In this document: one piece after another, positions 1 to 8,768 of the stretch
Layout: each line of letters begins with the position of its first letter
Numbering within the stretch: position 1 is the stretch's first letter
Assembly: GCA_025451725.1 (NCBI GenBank)
Contig: JANWJX010000042.1
Location: 1-64,000 of the forward strand
Direction of reading: 5' to 3'
Source: Allostellaceae bacterium
Lineage (GTDB): Bacteria; Pseudomonadota; Alphaproteobacteria; ATCC43930; CGMCC-115725
Length of the DNA: 64,000 nt
Translations under genes and position numbers: made by a program
Notes under the pieces: model-generated
The model's database searches: none
The model's input: only the letters and a program-made list of their open reading frames with translations
Told to the model about the DNA's origin: nothing

Positions 1-429
1 CCAGATGACGCAGAGCTGTTCGGCCAGCGCGGCCTGGGTGCGCGAGGCGTTGCCGTCGATCTGGACGAGGCGGCGCTCGCCGGTCTCGCTTTGGGCGTCG
101 CGGCCGGTGCCGATCTCGGTCGCGCCGCGCGTCCCTGCGACCGCGGCGGCGACCGCCCAGGCGCCGGGCGGCAGCGCGGTCGGGCGCGCCGGCGGCACGC
201 GGCGGTCGATCTCGCCGAGCTTGGCGCGGCGCAGGCCGCGGCCGGGCGCGAGGAACGACACGGCTTCGAGAAGGTTGGTCTTGCCGGCGCCGTTCGGCCC
301 GGTCAGCACCACGGGCCGCGGTTCGAGCATCAGGCGCGCGGCGCCGTAGCCGCGAAAATCGGTAAGCGCCAACCGCGTCACCGACGCGGCGGTCAGAACC
401 CGCTCCGATACGATTGCGCTGACTGACAT
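1..429 (-). CDS. recF: DNA replication and repair protein RecF (partial, N-terminal part)
   Basis: SMC-like ATPase that helps load RecA at single-strand gaps (RecFOR pathway). Only the first 143 codons are in the window; the gene runs off the left edge. The Walker A motif GPNGAGKT lies at residues 44-51 and is followed by LLEAVSFLAPGRGLR, a typical RecF context; the visible part ends in EQLCVIW, where RecF proteins enter the lid region. The start is the ATG at 427-429. It lies downstream of dnaN on the same strand, the common dnaA-dnaN-recF order, but 157 bases containing two strong hairpins separate it from dnaN, so it may have its own promoter. Confidence 0.95.
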   Translation of the reverse strand, partial: MSVSAIVSERVLTAASVTRLALTDFRGYGAARLMLEPRPVVLTGPNGAGKTNLLEAVSFLAPGRGLRRAKLGEIDRRVPPARPTALPPGAWAVAAAVAGTRGATEIGTGRDAQSETGERRLVQIDGNASRTQAALAEQLCVIW

Positions 430-450
430 TATCGCATTTCCAATTTCGTC

Positions 451-532
451 ATTGCCGGGCTTGACCCGGCAATCCAATGCGAGCGACGGGGATTGCTCCC
501 GTGGCGTTGGACCCCCGGGTCGAGCCCGGGGG
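451..532. repeat. Pair of palindromic (REP-like) hairpins between dnaN and recF
   Basis: Two perfect hairpins lie 38 bases apart. The first (451-473) has a 9-bp stem, ATTGCCGGG with CCCGGCAAT, around a 5-base loop. The second (512-532) has an 8-bp stem, CCCCCGGG with CCCGGGGG, around the loop TCGAG. Neither is followed by a T-run, so this is not a standard terminator. Pairs of GC-rich palindromes of this kind are common intergenic repeats in alphaproteobacteria. The rest of 430-586 shows nothing else recognisable. Confidence 0.7.
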
Positions 533-586
533 CGACGGAAAGGGGCTGGCGGTATGAGCCTGAATCGTACGCGGTATAGCCAACCG

Positions 587-1702
587 TTACACCCGCATCG
601 GCATCAGCACATAGATCGCGCTGGGGTCGCCCGCGTCCTGCATCACCGCCGGCGAGGCCGCGTCGGCCAGCGCGATGCGGGCGCCTTCGCCTTCGATCTG
701 CCCGGCGATGTCGAGAAGATAGCGCGCGTTGAATCCGACCTCGAGCGGCGCCGCGTTGTAGCGCACCTCGAGTTCCTCGCTGGCGGTGCCGTTTTCCGGG
801 CTGGTGGCCGACAGATTGAGGCTGCCGCGCTCGATGGCGAGCTTGACCGCCCGCGAAATGGTCGAGACGCGGTCGACGGCCTCGGCGAACGGCTTGCTTT
901 CGATTTCGAGGATCTTGTCGTTGCCCGACGGAATCACACGGTCGTAATCAGGGAAGGTGCCGTCGATCAGCTTGGAATTGAGCACCGTCTCGCCCATGAC
1001 AAAGCGGATCTTGGTATCGGACAGCGAGATCACGACGTCCTGATCGGCGGCGCCGTCGGCGTCCAGGAGCTTGCGCACTTCCTGCACCGTCTTGCGCGGC
1101 ACGATCACGCCGGGCATGCCGGCCGCGCCCTCGGGCAGCGGCACTTCCATGCGCGCCAGACGATGCCCGTCGGTGGCGACGGCGCGCAGCATCGGCACAT
1201 CGTTGTTGCGCGCGGCATGGAGATAGATGCCGTTGAGATAGTAGCGCGTCTCCTCGGTCGAGATCGCGAACCGGGTGCGGTCGATAAGGCGTTTCAGCTC
1301 GGTCGCCGACACGGTGAAGGAATGGGCGAGGTCGCCCGCCGCCATCAGCGGGTAATCCTCGGGCGGCAGGCAGGCGAGGGTGAAGGTCGAGCGGCCCGAA
1401 CGCAGCACCATCTGGCCCTTGTCGCCGGTGGAATCGAGTTCGATCTGGGCGCCTTCGCGCAGTTTGCGGACGATGTCGTAAAGCGTGTGGGCCGGGGCGG
1501 TGGTGGAACCGCCCTTGCCGCCCTGGGCCGGCGCCCGCGCCACGATTTCGATGTCCATGTCGGTGGCGGACAGAGCGAGCCGGCCATCCTCGGCCTTAAG
1601 CAGGACGTTGGACAGGATCGGGATGGTATTGCGGCGCTCCACCACGCTTTGGACATGGCCCAGGGCGCGAAGCAAGGCGGCGCGTTCGATGGTCAGTTTC
1701 AT
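587..1702 (-). CDS. dnaN: DNA polymerase III beta subunit (sliding clamp)
   Basis: Ring-shaped processivity clamp of DNA polymerase III, also the docking platform for many repair proteins. The 371-residue length matches the family. The N-terminus MKLTIERAALLRALGHVQ is typical, the three clamp domains follow, and the protein ends in the usual YVLMPMRV. The open frame extends 46 codons upstream, but that part is low-complexity and unlike DnaN, so the ATG at 1700-1702 was chosen; no clear Shine-Dalgarno sequence precedes it. It lies between dnaA and recF on the same strand. The 362-base upstream gap probably holds its promoter. Confidence 0.97.
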   Translation of the reverse strand: MKLTIERAALLRALGHVQSVVERRNTIPILSNVLLKAEDGRLALSATDMDIEIVARAPAQGGKGGSTTAPAHTLYDIVRKLREGAQIELDSTGDKGQMVLRSGRSTFTLACLPPEDYPLMAAGDLAHSFTVSATELKRLIDRTRFAISTEETRYYLNGIYLHAARNNDVPMLRAVATDGHRLARMEVPLPEGAAGMPGVIVPRKTVQEVRKLLDADGAADQDVVISLSDTKIRFVMGETVLNSKLIDGTFPDYDRVIPSGNDKILEIESKPFAEAVDRVSTISRAVKLAIERGSLNLSATSPENGTASEELEVRYNAAPLEVGFNARYLLDIAGQIEGEGARIALADAASPAVMQDAGDPSAIYVLMPMRV

Positions 1703-2064
1703 GGCGTTGGTTTCATGCTGCGGATGTTGTTGTTGGATACTTCCAGCGGGAGCGGTACGGAGGTTTCCGGCCGGATTTTGCCCGGTTTCCCGCCCTCGCC
1801 GCCCAGCCCCCTGCGGCCCGCGCGAACGGGTTGAGACCATAGCACAGAACCAGGGTAATGATAATGCCGGGATACGCGGATCGGGGGCCGGTTTTGGCGC
1901 CCGGCGACCCTTTCGAAGGCCGGCCTTAAGGTTAAAAAGTAGCGTTAAGGAAATCGCGATACGGCGCCGAAAATTAGTAATTCTTCAACCCAACCGGCGG
2001 AAACTCCCATCGCGCCGCCCGTGCTTTGCGCTAGGCTGAGCGTCGTTCGAGGTCGAGGTGTGCG
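1703..2064. other. Intergenic region upstream of dnaN and of a small membrane ORF
   Basis: Divergent 362-base gap with no convincing ORF. Its middle (about 1920-1995) is richer in A and T than the surroundings and contains three TTAA tetramers at 1926, 1932 and 1945. It should hold the dnaN promoter on the minus strand and possibly one for the small ORF at 2065. No consensus DnaA box and no clear -35/-10 pair was found. Confidence 0.5.
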
Positions 2065-2277
2065 ATGGATTTCGTCAAGTGGGTCGGCATCGTGTTCGTC
2101 AGCGTCGTCATGGGCATGGTGTGCGGCGGCTTCGCCCTGCTCGCCGAGCCGTCAGTGTCGATGGCGATCCGCGTCGCGCTTGAAATTGTCGGCACCGCCG
2201 TGGTGTTGCACCAGATGATCGGCATCAAGGCCGTCGCCGACACGATCGAAACCGATCACGGCAAGCAGTTCGATTAG
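2065..2277 (+). CDS. Small hypothetical membrane protein
   Basis: A 70-residue ORF in the dnaA-dnaN interval, on the opposite strand to both. Two hydrophobic stretches are visible, about residues 6-29 (WVGIVFVSVVMGMVCGGFAL) and 35-52, separated by a short polar turn, followed by an acidic C-terminus (TIETDHGKQFD). This suggests a two-pass inner-membrane protein. A weak ribosome binding site (GAGGT) precedes the ATG. Strand, length and composition support a real gene, but I do not recognise the family, and a minus-strand frame of similar length covers the same bases. No function is proposed. Confidence 0.5.
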   Translation: MDFVKWVGIVFVSVVMGMVCGGFALLAEPSVSMAIRVALEIVGTAVVLHQMIGIKAVADTIETDHGKQFD

Positions 2278-2313
2278 CTCGCCCGATCAATCCGCCGCCG
2301 TCCGGGCGGCGAT

Positions 2314-3786
2314 TTACGCCGGCTTTTCGCCGGTCTGCAGCATCCGGGTCAGAATCGCCAGATCTTCCGCCAGCGTTTTGTCCGCGACGCTCAATTCCTC
2401 GATGCGCCTGATGGCGTGGATCACGGTGGTGTGATCGCGGCCGCCGAATTTCTTGCCGATTTCCGGCAGCGAGCGCGGCGTCAGCATCTTGCACAGATAC
2501 ATCGCGACCTGACGCGGCCGGGCGATTTCGCGCGCGCGGCGGGCCGAGTGCATGTCGGCGGAGCGGATATTGTAGTGCTCGGCGACGCGCTTCTGAATCT
2601 CGTCGATGGTGACGCGCCGGTCGTTTTTGCGCAAAAGGTCGTGCAGCACCTCTTCCGCCGAATCCACCGAGATGTCGCGGCCGATGAATTTGGCGTGCGC
2701 GGTGATGCGGTTGAGCGCGCCTTCGAGCTCGCGGACGTTGGACGCGATCTTGTGCGCGAGGAATTCCAGCACCTTCGCCGGTACCGCAAGCTGTAGCTGC
2801 TCGGCCTTCGATTGCAGGATGCCGAGCCGCAATTCGTAGGTGGTCGGATGCACGTCGACCACCACGCCGTGGACCAGGCGCGAGCGCATGCGCTCCTCGA
2901 TGTCGAGATCGCTCGGCGATTTGTCGGCCGAGATCACGATCTGCCGGTTCATTTCCACCAGCGCATTGAAGGTGTGGAAGAACTCTTCCTGGGTCGATTC
3001 CTTGCCGCCGATGAACTGGAAATCGTCGATCAGCAGCACATCGACCGAGCGGAACAATTCCTTGAACGGCATCGTGTCCTTTTGGCGCAGCGCCAGCACG
3101 AACCGGTACATGAATTTCTCGGCCGAGAGATAGATGAAGCGGCGATTGGGCCGGTAGCGCCGCATCTCCCACGCGATGGCGTGCATGAGATGCGTCTTGC
3201 CGAGGCCGACCCCGCCGTGAAGGAACAGCGGGTTGAACGGCGGCTCGAGGCTTTCCGCGACCGCCGCCTCGGCGAGACGCTTGGCGGCGGCGTGGGCGAA
3301 CTCGTTCGGCTTGCCGACGACGAAATTCTCGAACGTGAAGCGCGGATCGAGCGGCGAGATCATGCCGCGATCGTCGCCGTCGAGAATATCGCGCGCCGGC
3401 GCCGCGGCGGCGGGAGCGGCGGCCTCGCCATCGTCGGCGGCGGCGGCAAGGCCGGACACCACGACGAAATCGACCGCGACGATCTTGCGGTTCTCCTCAT
3501 GCCACAGCGCGCGGATGCGGTCGCGGTAATGCTGCTCGAACCAGTCGCGCGAGAATTGCGACGGCACGCCGATCTCGACGCGGTCGTCGGCGACGCGCAA
3601 GAGCGTCATCGGCTTGAACCAGTTGTTATAAACCGTGTCGCCATATTCGCCGCGCAGCTTGGCTCTGACGCGCGACCATTGTGCCTTGATTTCCGCCGAG
3701 AGGAATCCGCCCTCGTCCACGCCTTTTCCCGACGCTGCCATTTGTTTGCCAATGGCCTCCTCTTGTCCCGTCGAACCCAGGTTCAT
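2314..3786 (-). CDS. dnaA: Chromosomal replication initiator protein DnaA
   Basis: AAA+ initiator that binds origin DnaA boxes and melts the DNA unwinding element. The 490-residue protein shows the N-terminal helicase-loading domain (QWSRVRAKLRGEYGDTVYNNWF, about residues 36-57), a variable Ala-rich linker (about 112-135), Walker A GGVGLGKT at 191-198, Walker B (VLLIDDFQF) and the C-terminal signature FGGRDHTTVIHAIRRIEEL in the DNA-binding domain. The ATG at 3784-3786 is preceded by GGGGGAA, a good ribosome binding site. It lies downstream of rpsT on the same strand, a common alphaproteobacterial arrangement; its promoter should be in the AT-rich gap between them. Confidence 0.98.
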   Translation of the reverse strand: MNLGSTGQEEAIGKQMAASGKGVDEGGFLSAEIKAQWSRVRAKLRGEYGDTVYNNWFKPMTLLRVADDRVEIGVPSQFSRDWFEQHYRDRIRALWHEENRKIVAVDFVVVSGLAAAADDGEAAAPAAAAPARDILDGDDRGMISPLDPRFTFENFVVGKPNEFAHAAAKRLAEAAVAESLEPPFNPLFLHGGVGLGKTHLMHAIAWEMRRYRPNRRFIYLSAEKFMYRFVLALRQKDTMPFKELFRSVDVLLIDDFQFIGGKESTQEEFFHTFNALVEMNRQIVISADKSPSDLDIEERMRSRLVHGVVVDVHPTTYELRLGILQSKAEQLQLAVPAKVLEFLAHKIASNVRELEGALNRITAHAKFIGRDISVDSAEEVLHDLLRKNDRRVTIDEIQKRVAEHYNIRSADMHSARRAREIARPRQVAMYLCKMLTPRSLPEIGKKFGGRDHTTVIHAIRRIEELSVADKTLAEDLAILTRMLQTGEKPA

Positions 3787-4092
3787 CGCGCGCGTTCCCC
3801 CGCTGCGGAAAAGGTCATCCCTTTCCCGGCCCTCTCATCGAACCCAACGGTATTTACGGTTTAAGTCTAATCAGCCTGCGTATCCGACGCCTTCGCCCAA
3901 CATCGCTTGGCCCGGATTTTATTGCTGTACCGTCCGCCCAACTGTCCCCTCTTTTTTCGGTACCGCGGAACGTGACATCACTCTACTCAACACCGATCGA
4001 ACTTCGCAACCTTCTGCAATATGTTTTTCACAAAAACTTTTTGCTTGTTGCAATCGCATCACACGCGAAAAAATTTTTCGCGGCGCACTCGG
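3787..4092. other. rpsT-dnaA intergenic region, AT-rich, dnaA promoter and possible origin-like segment
   Basis: This 306-base gap on the minus-strand path from rpsT to dnaA is markedly more AT-rich than its surroundings, especially 4005-4085. It holds two short palindromes: 4031-4043 (CAAAAACTTTTTG) and 4064-4082 (stem CGCGAAAAA with TTTTTCGCG). One 7-of-9 match to the DnaA box occurs at 4024-4032 (TTTTTCACA). No full-consensus box was found, so this is read as the dnaA promoter region rather than as a proven origin. Confidence 0.5.
4064..4082 (-). terminator. Palindrome just after rpsT, possible terminator
   Basis: A perfect 9-bp palindromic stem with a single central base, lying 10 bases past the rpsT stop codon. 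The symmetric A/T tracts and CGCG ends could form a weak hairpin in RNA. There is no clean U-run after it on the minus strand, so the terminator reading is tentative. Confidence 0.4.
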
Positions 4093-4353
4093 TCACAGCG
4101 CTTTGATTCGCGCCGACAGTCGCGACAATTTTCGAGAAACCGTTCGCTTCTGCGCCACGCCTTTTTTTACGCCGCGCTGCATCTCGGGCTGCGCAGCGCG
4201 CAGCGCAGCGCGCGCTTTCTCCTTGTCGCCCGACGCGATCGCGGTCTCGACGTCTTTGACGAAACCGCGCACGCGGCTTTTGCGCGACGCGTTGACGGCG
4301 GTACGGCGAACGGTCTGGCGATGGCGCTTGGCCGCTGAAGGATGATTAGCCAT
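4093..4353 (-). CDS. rpsT: 30S ribosomal protein S20
   Basis: Small-subunit ribosomal protein that binds 16S rRNA. The 86-residue, very basic sequence has the typical start [19 protein letters not shown] and the family length. The ATG at 4351-4353 begins the conserved MANxxSAxKR motif, so the start is secure. It lies upstream of dnaA and downstream of an enoyl-CoA hydratase gene on the same strand. Confidence 0.97.
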   Translation of the reverse strand: MANHPSAAKRHRQTVRRTAVNASRKSRVRGFVKDVETAIASGDKEKARAALRAAQPEMQRGVKKGVAQKRTVSRKLSRLSARIKAL

Positions 4354-4437
4354 GTCTCGAGTCCGGATTGGCGGAAGGCGTGGTGTATATCGAACCGCGC
4401 GCCGCGTGGCAAGAAGAGTCGGGCGCGCGGCGCCCGG

Positions 4438-5214
4438 TCAACGATTCTTGAAGGCCGGCTTGCGCTTTTCGATGAAGGCGGCCATGCCCTCTTTTTGGTC
4501 TTCGGTGGCGAACAGCGAGTGGAACAGGCGCCGTTCGAATCTGACACCTTCGTTGAGGCTCGTCTCGTAAGCGCGGTTCACTGATTCCTTCGCCATCATC
4601 GCCGATGGCCGTGACATGGATGCGATTTTCTCCGCCATCGCCAGCGCTTCCGTCATCAACTTATCGGCCGGCACCACGCGGCTGACGAGGCCGCTGCGCT
4701 CGGCTTCCGCCGCGTCCATCATGCGGCCCGTGAGCACCAGATCCATCGCCTTGGCCTTGCCGACGAAGCGCGTCAGGCGCTGCGTGCCGCCGGCGCCGGG
4801 AATGATTCCAAGCGTGATCTCGGGCTGACCGAATTTCGCGGTGTCGGCCGCGATGATCGTGTCGCACATCATCGCGACCTCGCAGCCGCCGCCGAGCGCG
4901 AAGCCGGCGACCGCGGCGACGATGGGTTTGCGGCAAGTGGTGATGCGTTCCCAGCCCTTGGTGATGAAATCGCCGAGATAGACCGACATATAGCTTTGGC
5001 TTGCCATTTCCTTGATGTCGGCGCCGGCGGCGAACGCTTTTTCGCTGCCGGTCACGATCACGCAGCCGATCGCGTCGTCGGCCTCGAAGACATCGAGTGC
5101 GTGGCCCATCTCCGTCACCAGCGCGGCACACAACGCGTTGAGCGCCTTCGGCCGGTTGAGCGTGACGATGCCGACAGCGCCTTTGGTTTCGACCAGGATG
5201 TTTTCGTAGCTCAT
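4438..5214 (-). CDS. Enoyl-CoA hydratase (crotonase family)
   Basis: Adds water across the double bond of 2-enoyl-CoA in fatty-acid beta-oxidation. The 258-residue sequence shows the crotonase landmarks: [11 protein letters not shown] (oxyanion hole and CoA binding), [13 protein letters not shown] and [19 protein letters not shown], which carry the two catalytic glutamates in the hydratase positions, and the C-terminal [19 protein letters not shown]. The start [12 protein letters not shown] at 5212-5214 fits the family; the 21 codons upstream look non-coding. It precedes rpsT on the same strand, a neighbourhood often seen near dnaA in alphaproteobacteria. A short-chain hydratase is the best reading; the exact chain length is unknown. 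Confidence 0.93.
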   Translation of the reverse strand: MSYENILVETKGAVGIVTLNRPKALNALCAALVTEMGHALDVFEADDAIGCVIVTGSEKAFAAGADIKEMASQSYMSVYLGDFITKGWERITTCRKPIVAAVAGFALGGGCEVAMMCDTIIAADTAKFGQPEITLGIIPGAGGTQRLTRFVGKAKAMDLVLTGRMMDAAEAERSGLVSRVVPADKLMTEALAMAEKIASMSRPSAMMAKESVNRAYETSLNEGVRFERRLFHSLFATEDQKEGMAAFIEKRKPAFKNR

Positions 5215-5288
5215 GAGTCTCGCTCGCGCTTTGGGGAGGGCCGCCGTCATCCTGTCGAAGCGCGGCGGCGCCCGCAAGCCCGCCTAAA

Positions 5289-6059
5289 TCAGGTAACGGG
5301 GCGGCTCGCGGCGAATTGCGGATCGAACAGCACTGCGCCCGTGAGCAGCGCGAGCTCCGCCTCGGGCGGCAAGGGATCGCCGGCGTGGCGCGCGAGATAC
5401 CAGCTGGCGCCGGGATGGAACCAGGCGAGACGCCGGCAATGCAAACCCTGCGCCGCGCACAGATCGGCGATATGCGCGTCGCTGTAGAGCACGCAGTCCG
5501 GATAGACCCAGCCGCAGCGCTCGGTCCGTTCCGCGCTATCGTCCTGGCGCAGAATGGAAAAGACGATCTTGCCGCCGGGCGCCAGCGATTTCGCCATTTC
5601 CGACAAGAGCCGGGTGGCGAGATCGATGCCGCAATGCGTCAGCATGGATTGCGCGACGATGAAATCGAATTGCGTGCCAAAGACGTCGCAGGCGAAATCC
5701 CGATGATACGCGAAGCGCGGCTGCTTGATCGCGACTGCGTCCCGGCCGAGTTCGCGTTCGATCGCATCGTCGATCAGCCAAGCATTGGGATCGATGCCGA
5801 AATAGCGGTTCGGCAAGAGATAAGGGATCAGCAGCCTTCCGGCGCGCAGCGAGCCGCAGCCCACATCGAGCAGGCGCGCATCCTCGCGCAGCCCGAGTGC
5901 GAACAGCAGCGCGAACTGCGTCGCGCCCATGAAATCGAAACGATCGGGCGGCCCGACATAGGCGCGATAATGGAGATCGCCGGGTTGGAGCGCGCGTGAT
6001 TCCTCGGCGCTCATGTCGCGCGGCAGGCGCGGCGCGGTCACATTATTGGTGTCGGGCAT
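5289..6059 (-). CDS. Class I SAM-dependent methyltransferase
   Basis: A 256-residue protein with a Rossmann-type SAM-binding motif LLDVGCGSLRAG at about residues 63-74, an acidic second strand (YFGIDPN, 86-92) and the later motifs FDFIVAQSMLTHCG and LAPGGKIVFSI. These place it in the class I methyltransferases. The substrate cannot be told. The segment before the motif (GDLHYRAYVGPPDRFDFMG) resembles methyltransferases that sit beside sugar- or polyketide-modifying genes, but no such cluster is present here. It ends 74 bases before the enoyl-CoA hydratase start on the same strand. Confidence 0.8.
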   Translation of the reverse strand: MPDTNNVTAPRLPRDMSAEESRALQPGDLHYRAYVGPPDRFDFMGATQFALLFALGLREDARLLDVGCGSLRAGRLLIPYLLPNRYFGIDPNAWLIDDAIERELGRDAVAIKQPRFAYHRDFACDVFGTQFDFIVAQSMLTHCGIDLATRLLSEMAKSLAPGGKIVFSILRQDDSAERTERCGWVYPDCVLYSDAHIADLCAAQGLHCRRLAWFHPGASWYLARHAGDPLPPEAELALLTGAVLFDPQFAASRPVT

Positions 6060-6095
6060 GGCAGAAATCCCCCGTCGGTGACCCTGCCTTGTCTA

Positions 6096-6929
6096 TTAGC
6101 GCTGATTCTTGACGCAATAAAAGGTCGAACGCGCATTCTGCACGATGCGCCTGATGCCTTTGCCGCAATCGCAGGCGGGGCATTTTTCGCCTTCCTTGCC
6201 GTAGACCGCCCATTGATGCTGGAAATAGCCGAGCTCGCCCGAAGCCTGGACATAGTCGCGCAAGCTCGACCCGCCCGCCGCGATGGCGCGTGTCAGCGTC
6301 TCGCGGATCGAGCGCGCCAGCGCATCGGCGCGCGCGCCTTGCACCGTGCCGGCGTTGCGCTTGGGCGAGAGGCTCGCGCCGTAAAGCGCTTCCGAGACAT
6401 AGATATTGCCGAGCCCGGCAACGATGCGCTGATCCAGGAGCGCCGCCTTGATGCTGGTGTTCTTGCCCTTCAATAATTTCGCAAGGCTCGGCCCGTTGAA
6501 TTCGTTGCCAAGCGGCTCGAGCCCCAAATGACGCAACAGCTTGTGTTCATCGAGCTTCGCCGCCGCTACGCGATCCATCATGCCGAAACGGCGCGCGTCG
6601 TTGAACGCGACGATGCTGCCATCGTCAAGCGTGAACACGACATGATCGTGCTTGCCTTGTTTCCAGCCGTCGCCCGGCGCGTGAACGGTTATGCGGCCCG
6701 ACATGCCGAGATGCGCCAGCAGCACGAAATCGTCGTCGGTATGAATCAATATGTATTTGGCGCGGCGGGCGACGCGCTCGATGCGCCGCCCTTCGAGCGA
6801 CGCTTTAAGATCGCGCGGCAGCCTGGTGCGCAGATCGGCGCGGTTGAGCGTGACCTCGCGGAACCGCCGCCCGACCAGATGCCGTTGCAGCCCGCGGACG
6901 ACGGTCTCGACTTCCGGCAGTTCGGGCAT
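6096..6929 (-). CDS. mutM: Formamidopyrimidine-DNA glycosylase (Fpg/MutM)
   Basis: Bifunctional glycosylase/AP lyase that removes 8-oxoguanine and formamidopyrimidines. The N-terminus MPELPEVETV gives catalytic Pro-2 and Glu-3; Lys-58 lies in RRAKYIL. The helix-two-turn-helix region (ALLDQRIVAGLGNIYVSEAL) is intact. In the C-terminal zinc finger, Cys-250, Cys-253, Cys-255 and Cys-272 are present, but the usual fourth ligand is Asn-275 (CVKNQR where CPKCQ is expected). Length is 277 residues. The start overlaps the stop of the upstream aldo/keto reductase by one base (TGATG), so the two are translationally coupled. Confidence 0.95.
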   Translation of the reverse strand: MPELPEVETVVRGLQRHLVGRRFREVTLNRADLRTRLPRDLKASLEGRRIERVARRAKYILIHTDDDFVLLAHLGMSGRITVHAPGDGWKQGKHDHVVFTLDDGSIVAFNDARRFGMMDRVAAAKLDEHKLLRHLGLEPLGNEFNGPSLAKLLKGKNTSIKAALLDQRIVAGLGNIYVSEALYGASLSPKRNAGTVQGARADALARSIRETLTRAIAAGGSSLRDYVQASGELGYFQHQWAVYGKEGEKCPACDCGKGIRRIVQNARSTFYCVKNQR

Positions 6930-7888
6930 CAGCCCTTCTTGGTGATCTTGTCGACCTCGGCGATCTCGTCGGCGGTCAGCGCCCAGTCGGCGGCCTTGGC
7001 GTTGGCCTCGATCTGCTCGGGCTTGGTGGCGCCGGCAATCACGCTCGACACTTGGGGCCGCGCCAAGAGCCAGGAAAACGCAAGTTCGAGAAGAGTATGG
7101 CTCCGGCTTTCGCTGAACTGGGCGAGCTTGTCGACGATGTCGTGATTGGCGTCGCTCAGGAACCGTGCCGACAGCGGCGACTTCGCCGCAAGCCGGCCGG
7201 CGGCCTGCTGATTCTGGTTGCGGCGGTACTTGCCGGTCAGCGCGCCGCTCGCCAGCGGGAAGAACGGCAGGATGCCGAGCCCGTATTTCTGCGCCGCACC
7301 CGACAATTCGCGCTCCACCGTGTCGCGGGCGAGCAGCGAATATTCGTCCTGGCACGACACGAAATGATTGAGGCCGCGCAGCTGCGCCGTCCATTGCGCC
7401 TCGACCACCTGCCACGCCGGCATGTTGGAAACGCCGATGTAACGCACCTTGCCTTGATGCACGAGGTCGTCCAACGCGCGCAGCGTTTCCTCGATCGGCG
7501 TGTCGGCGTCGGGCCGGTGCAGTTGATACAAGTCGATGTAATCGGTCTTGAGGCGGCGCAGCGAATCCTCGACCGCCTGCATGATATAGCGCCGGGAGCC
7601 GCCTTTTTTCACGCCTGTCTGATCCATCTGCATGCCGAACTTGGTGGCGAGCACGATGTCCTTGCGCCGGTCGCCCAGCACCTGGCCCATCTGTTCTTCG
7701 GAGGAGCCGGGCGTGCCGGGCGCGTAGACATCGGCGGTGTCGAACAGGGTGATGCCGCAATCCATCGCTTTGTGGATGACGGCTCGGGTGGCGTTCACGT
7801 CCATCTTGCCGAAATTGCCGAAATTGTTGCAGCCGAGGCCGACGACCGAGACTTGCAGGCCGGAATTGCCGAGGCGACGCAGTTTCAT
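6929..7888 (-). CDS. Aldo/keto reductase
   Basis: NADPH-dependent carbonyl reductase of the AKR superfamily (319 residues, TIM barrel). The catalytic Asp and Tyr are seen in GITLFDTADVYAPG, the catalytic Lys in IVLATKFG, and the His in YQLHRPD. The C-terminal nucleotide-binding signature is SSVIAGATKPEQIEANAKA. The sequence is closest in look to the YhdN/Tas-like group. The ATG at 7886-7888 (MKLRRLGNSGLQVS) is the family start; the frame open upstream is discarded. It is coupled to mutM downstream and is divergent from ubiE, with 62 bases between the two starts. Confidence 0.93.
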   Translation of the reverse strand: MKLRRLGNSGLQVSVVGLGCNNFGNFGKMDVNATRAVIHKAMDCGITLFDTADVYAPGTPGSSEEQMGQVLGDRRKDIVLATKFGMQMDQTGVKKGGSRRYIMQAVEDSLRRLKTDYIDLYQLHRPDADTPIEETLRALDDLVHQGKVRYIGVSNMPAWQVVEAQWTAQLRGLNHFVSCQDEYSLLARDTVERELSGAAQKYGLGILPFFPLASGALTGKYRRNQNQQAAGRLAAKSPLSARFLSDANHDIVDKLAQFSESRSHTLLELAFSWLLARPQVSSVIAGATKPEQIEANAKAADWALTADEIAEVDKITKKG

Positions 7889-7950
7889 GGTTTTGTCCTT
7901 GCGGGAGGGGGCCGGTAGCTTGTTCCTAACTCTCACGATATGTTTCGCGC

Positions 7951-8754
7951 ATGACGGGAACGGAAACAAGCGTCGGAACGGACGGGGGTCCCGGCGAAAA
8001 CGCCCCCTCTTCTTCCAGCACCGCGGATTTCGGCTATCGCCGCGTCCGCGAAGCCGACAAGGCCGGGCTGGTGCGCGGCGTGTTCGACAACGTTGCCGGG
8101 CGCTACGATTTGATGAACGACCTGATGTCGGGCGGCGTCCATCGTTTGTGGAAGGCGGCGCTGATCGAGCGGCTCAATCCGCGCCGCGGCGAGACCTTCC
8201 TCGACGTCGCGGGTGGCACTGGCGACATTGCGCAACGCATCCTGCATCGCGCCGGCCCATCGGCGCGCGTCATTCTGTGCGACATCAACGAAGCGATGGT
8301 GAACCGCGGCCGCGACCGCGCCATCGACGCCAACATCCTGACCGGCATCGACTATCTGGTGGGCGACGCCGAGCATCTGCCGGTCGCGAGCGCCAGCGTC
8401 GACGCCTATACCATCGCGTTCGGGCTGCGCAACGTCACGCATATCGCGGCAGCATTGGGAGAGGCGCGGCGGGTACTGAAGCCGGGCGGCCGGTTTTTCT
8501 GTCTCGAATTTTCCCACGTCGCCGCCGCGCCGCTGCGCCGCGCCTACGATCTCTATTCCTTCAACGTGCTGCCGAGGCTCGGCCAGATCGTGGCCGGCGA
8601 CCGCGAGTCCTATCAATATCTGGTGGAGAGCATCCGCCGCTTCCCGCCGCAGCAGGAACTGGCCGGGATGATGCGCGACGCCGGTCTCGAGCAAGTGCGC
8701 TGGCGCGATTTCACCTTCGGTGTCGCGGCGCTCCATTCCGGCTGGCGGCTGTAA
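7951..8754 (+). CDS. ubiE: Demethylubiquinol/demethylmenaquinol C-methyltransferase UbiE
   Basis: SAM-dependent methyltransferase of ubiquinone (and menaquinone) synthesis. The 267-residue protein has the UbiE/COQ5 signatures: [25 protein letters not shown] (about 44-68), motif [11 protein letters not shown] (83-92), the second family signature [15 protein letters not shown] and the C-terminal GVAALHSGW. It has a 25-residue polar N-terminal extension rich in Gly and Ser. It is divergent from the aldo/keto reductase and is followed by ubiB after a 165-base gap holding a palindromic repeat. Confidence 0.97.
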   Translation: MTGTETSVGTDGGPGENAPSSSSTADFGYRRVREADKAGLVRGVFDNVAGRYDLMNDLMSGGVHRLWKAALIERLNPRRGETFLDVAGGTGDIAQRILHRAGPSARVILCDINEAMVNRGRDRAIDANILTGIDYLVGDAEHLPVASASVDAYTIAFGLRNVTHIAAALGEARRVLKPGGRFFCLEFSHVAAAPLRRAYDLYSFNVLPRLGQIVAGDRESYQYLVESIRRFPPQQELAGMMRDAGLEQVRWRDFTFGVAALHSGWRL

Positions 8755-8768
8755 CGGCATGACCCATG

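Noticed and set aside
452-1834. 460-residue plus-strand ORF across dnaN
   Set aside because: It is the antisense shadow of the well-conserved dnaN frame, a usual effect of high GC content; it has a biased His/Arg/Gly-rich composition.
1926-1948. TTAA pairs resembling CtrA sites upstream of dnaN
   Set aside because: CtrA sites have two half-sites with seven bases between; here the spacings are two and nine.
4024-4032. DnaA box
   Set aside because: Only seven of nine positions match and there is no cluster of boxes.
6096-7760. 554-codon frame extending mutM upstream
   Set aside because: The upstream part is the aldo/keto reductase gene in another frame; mutM starts at 6929 with the required MPELPE sequence.
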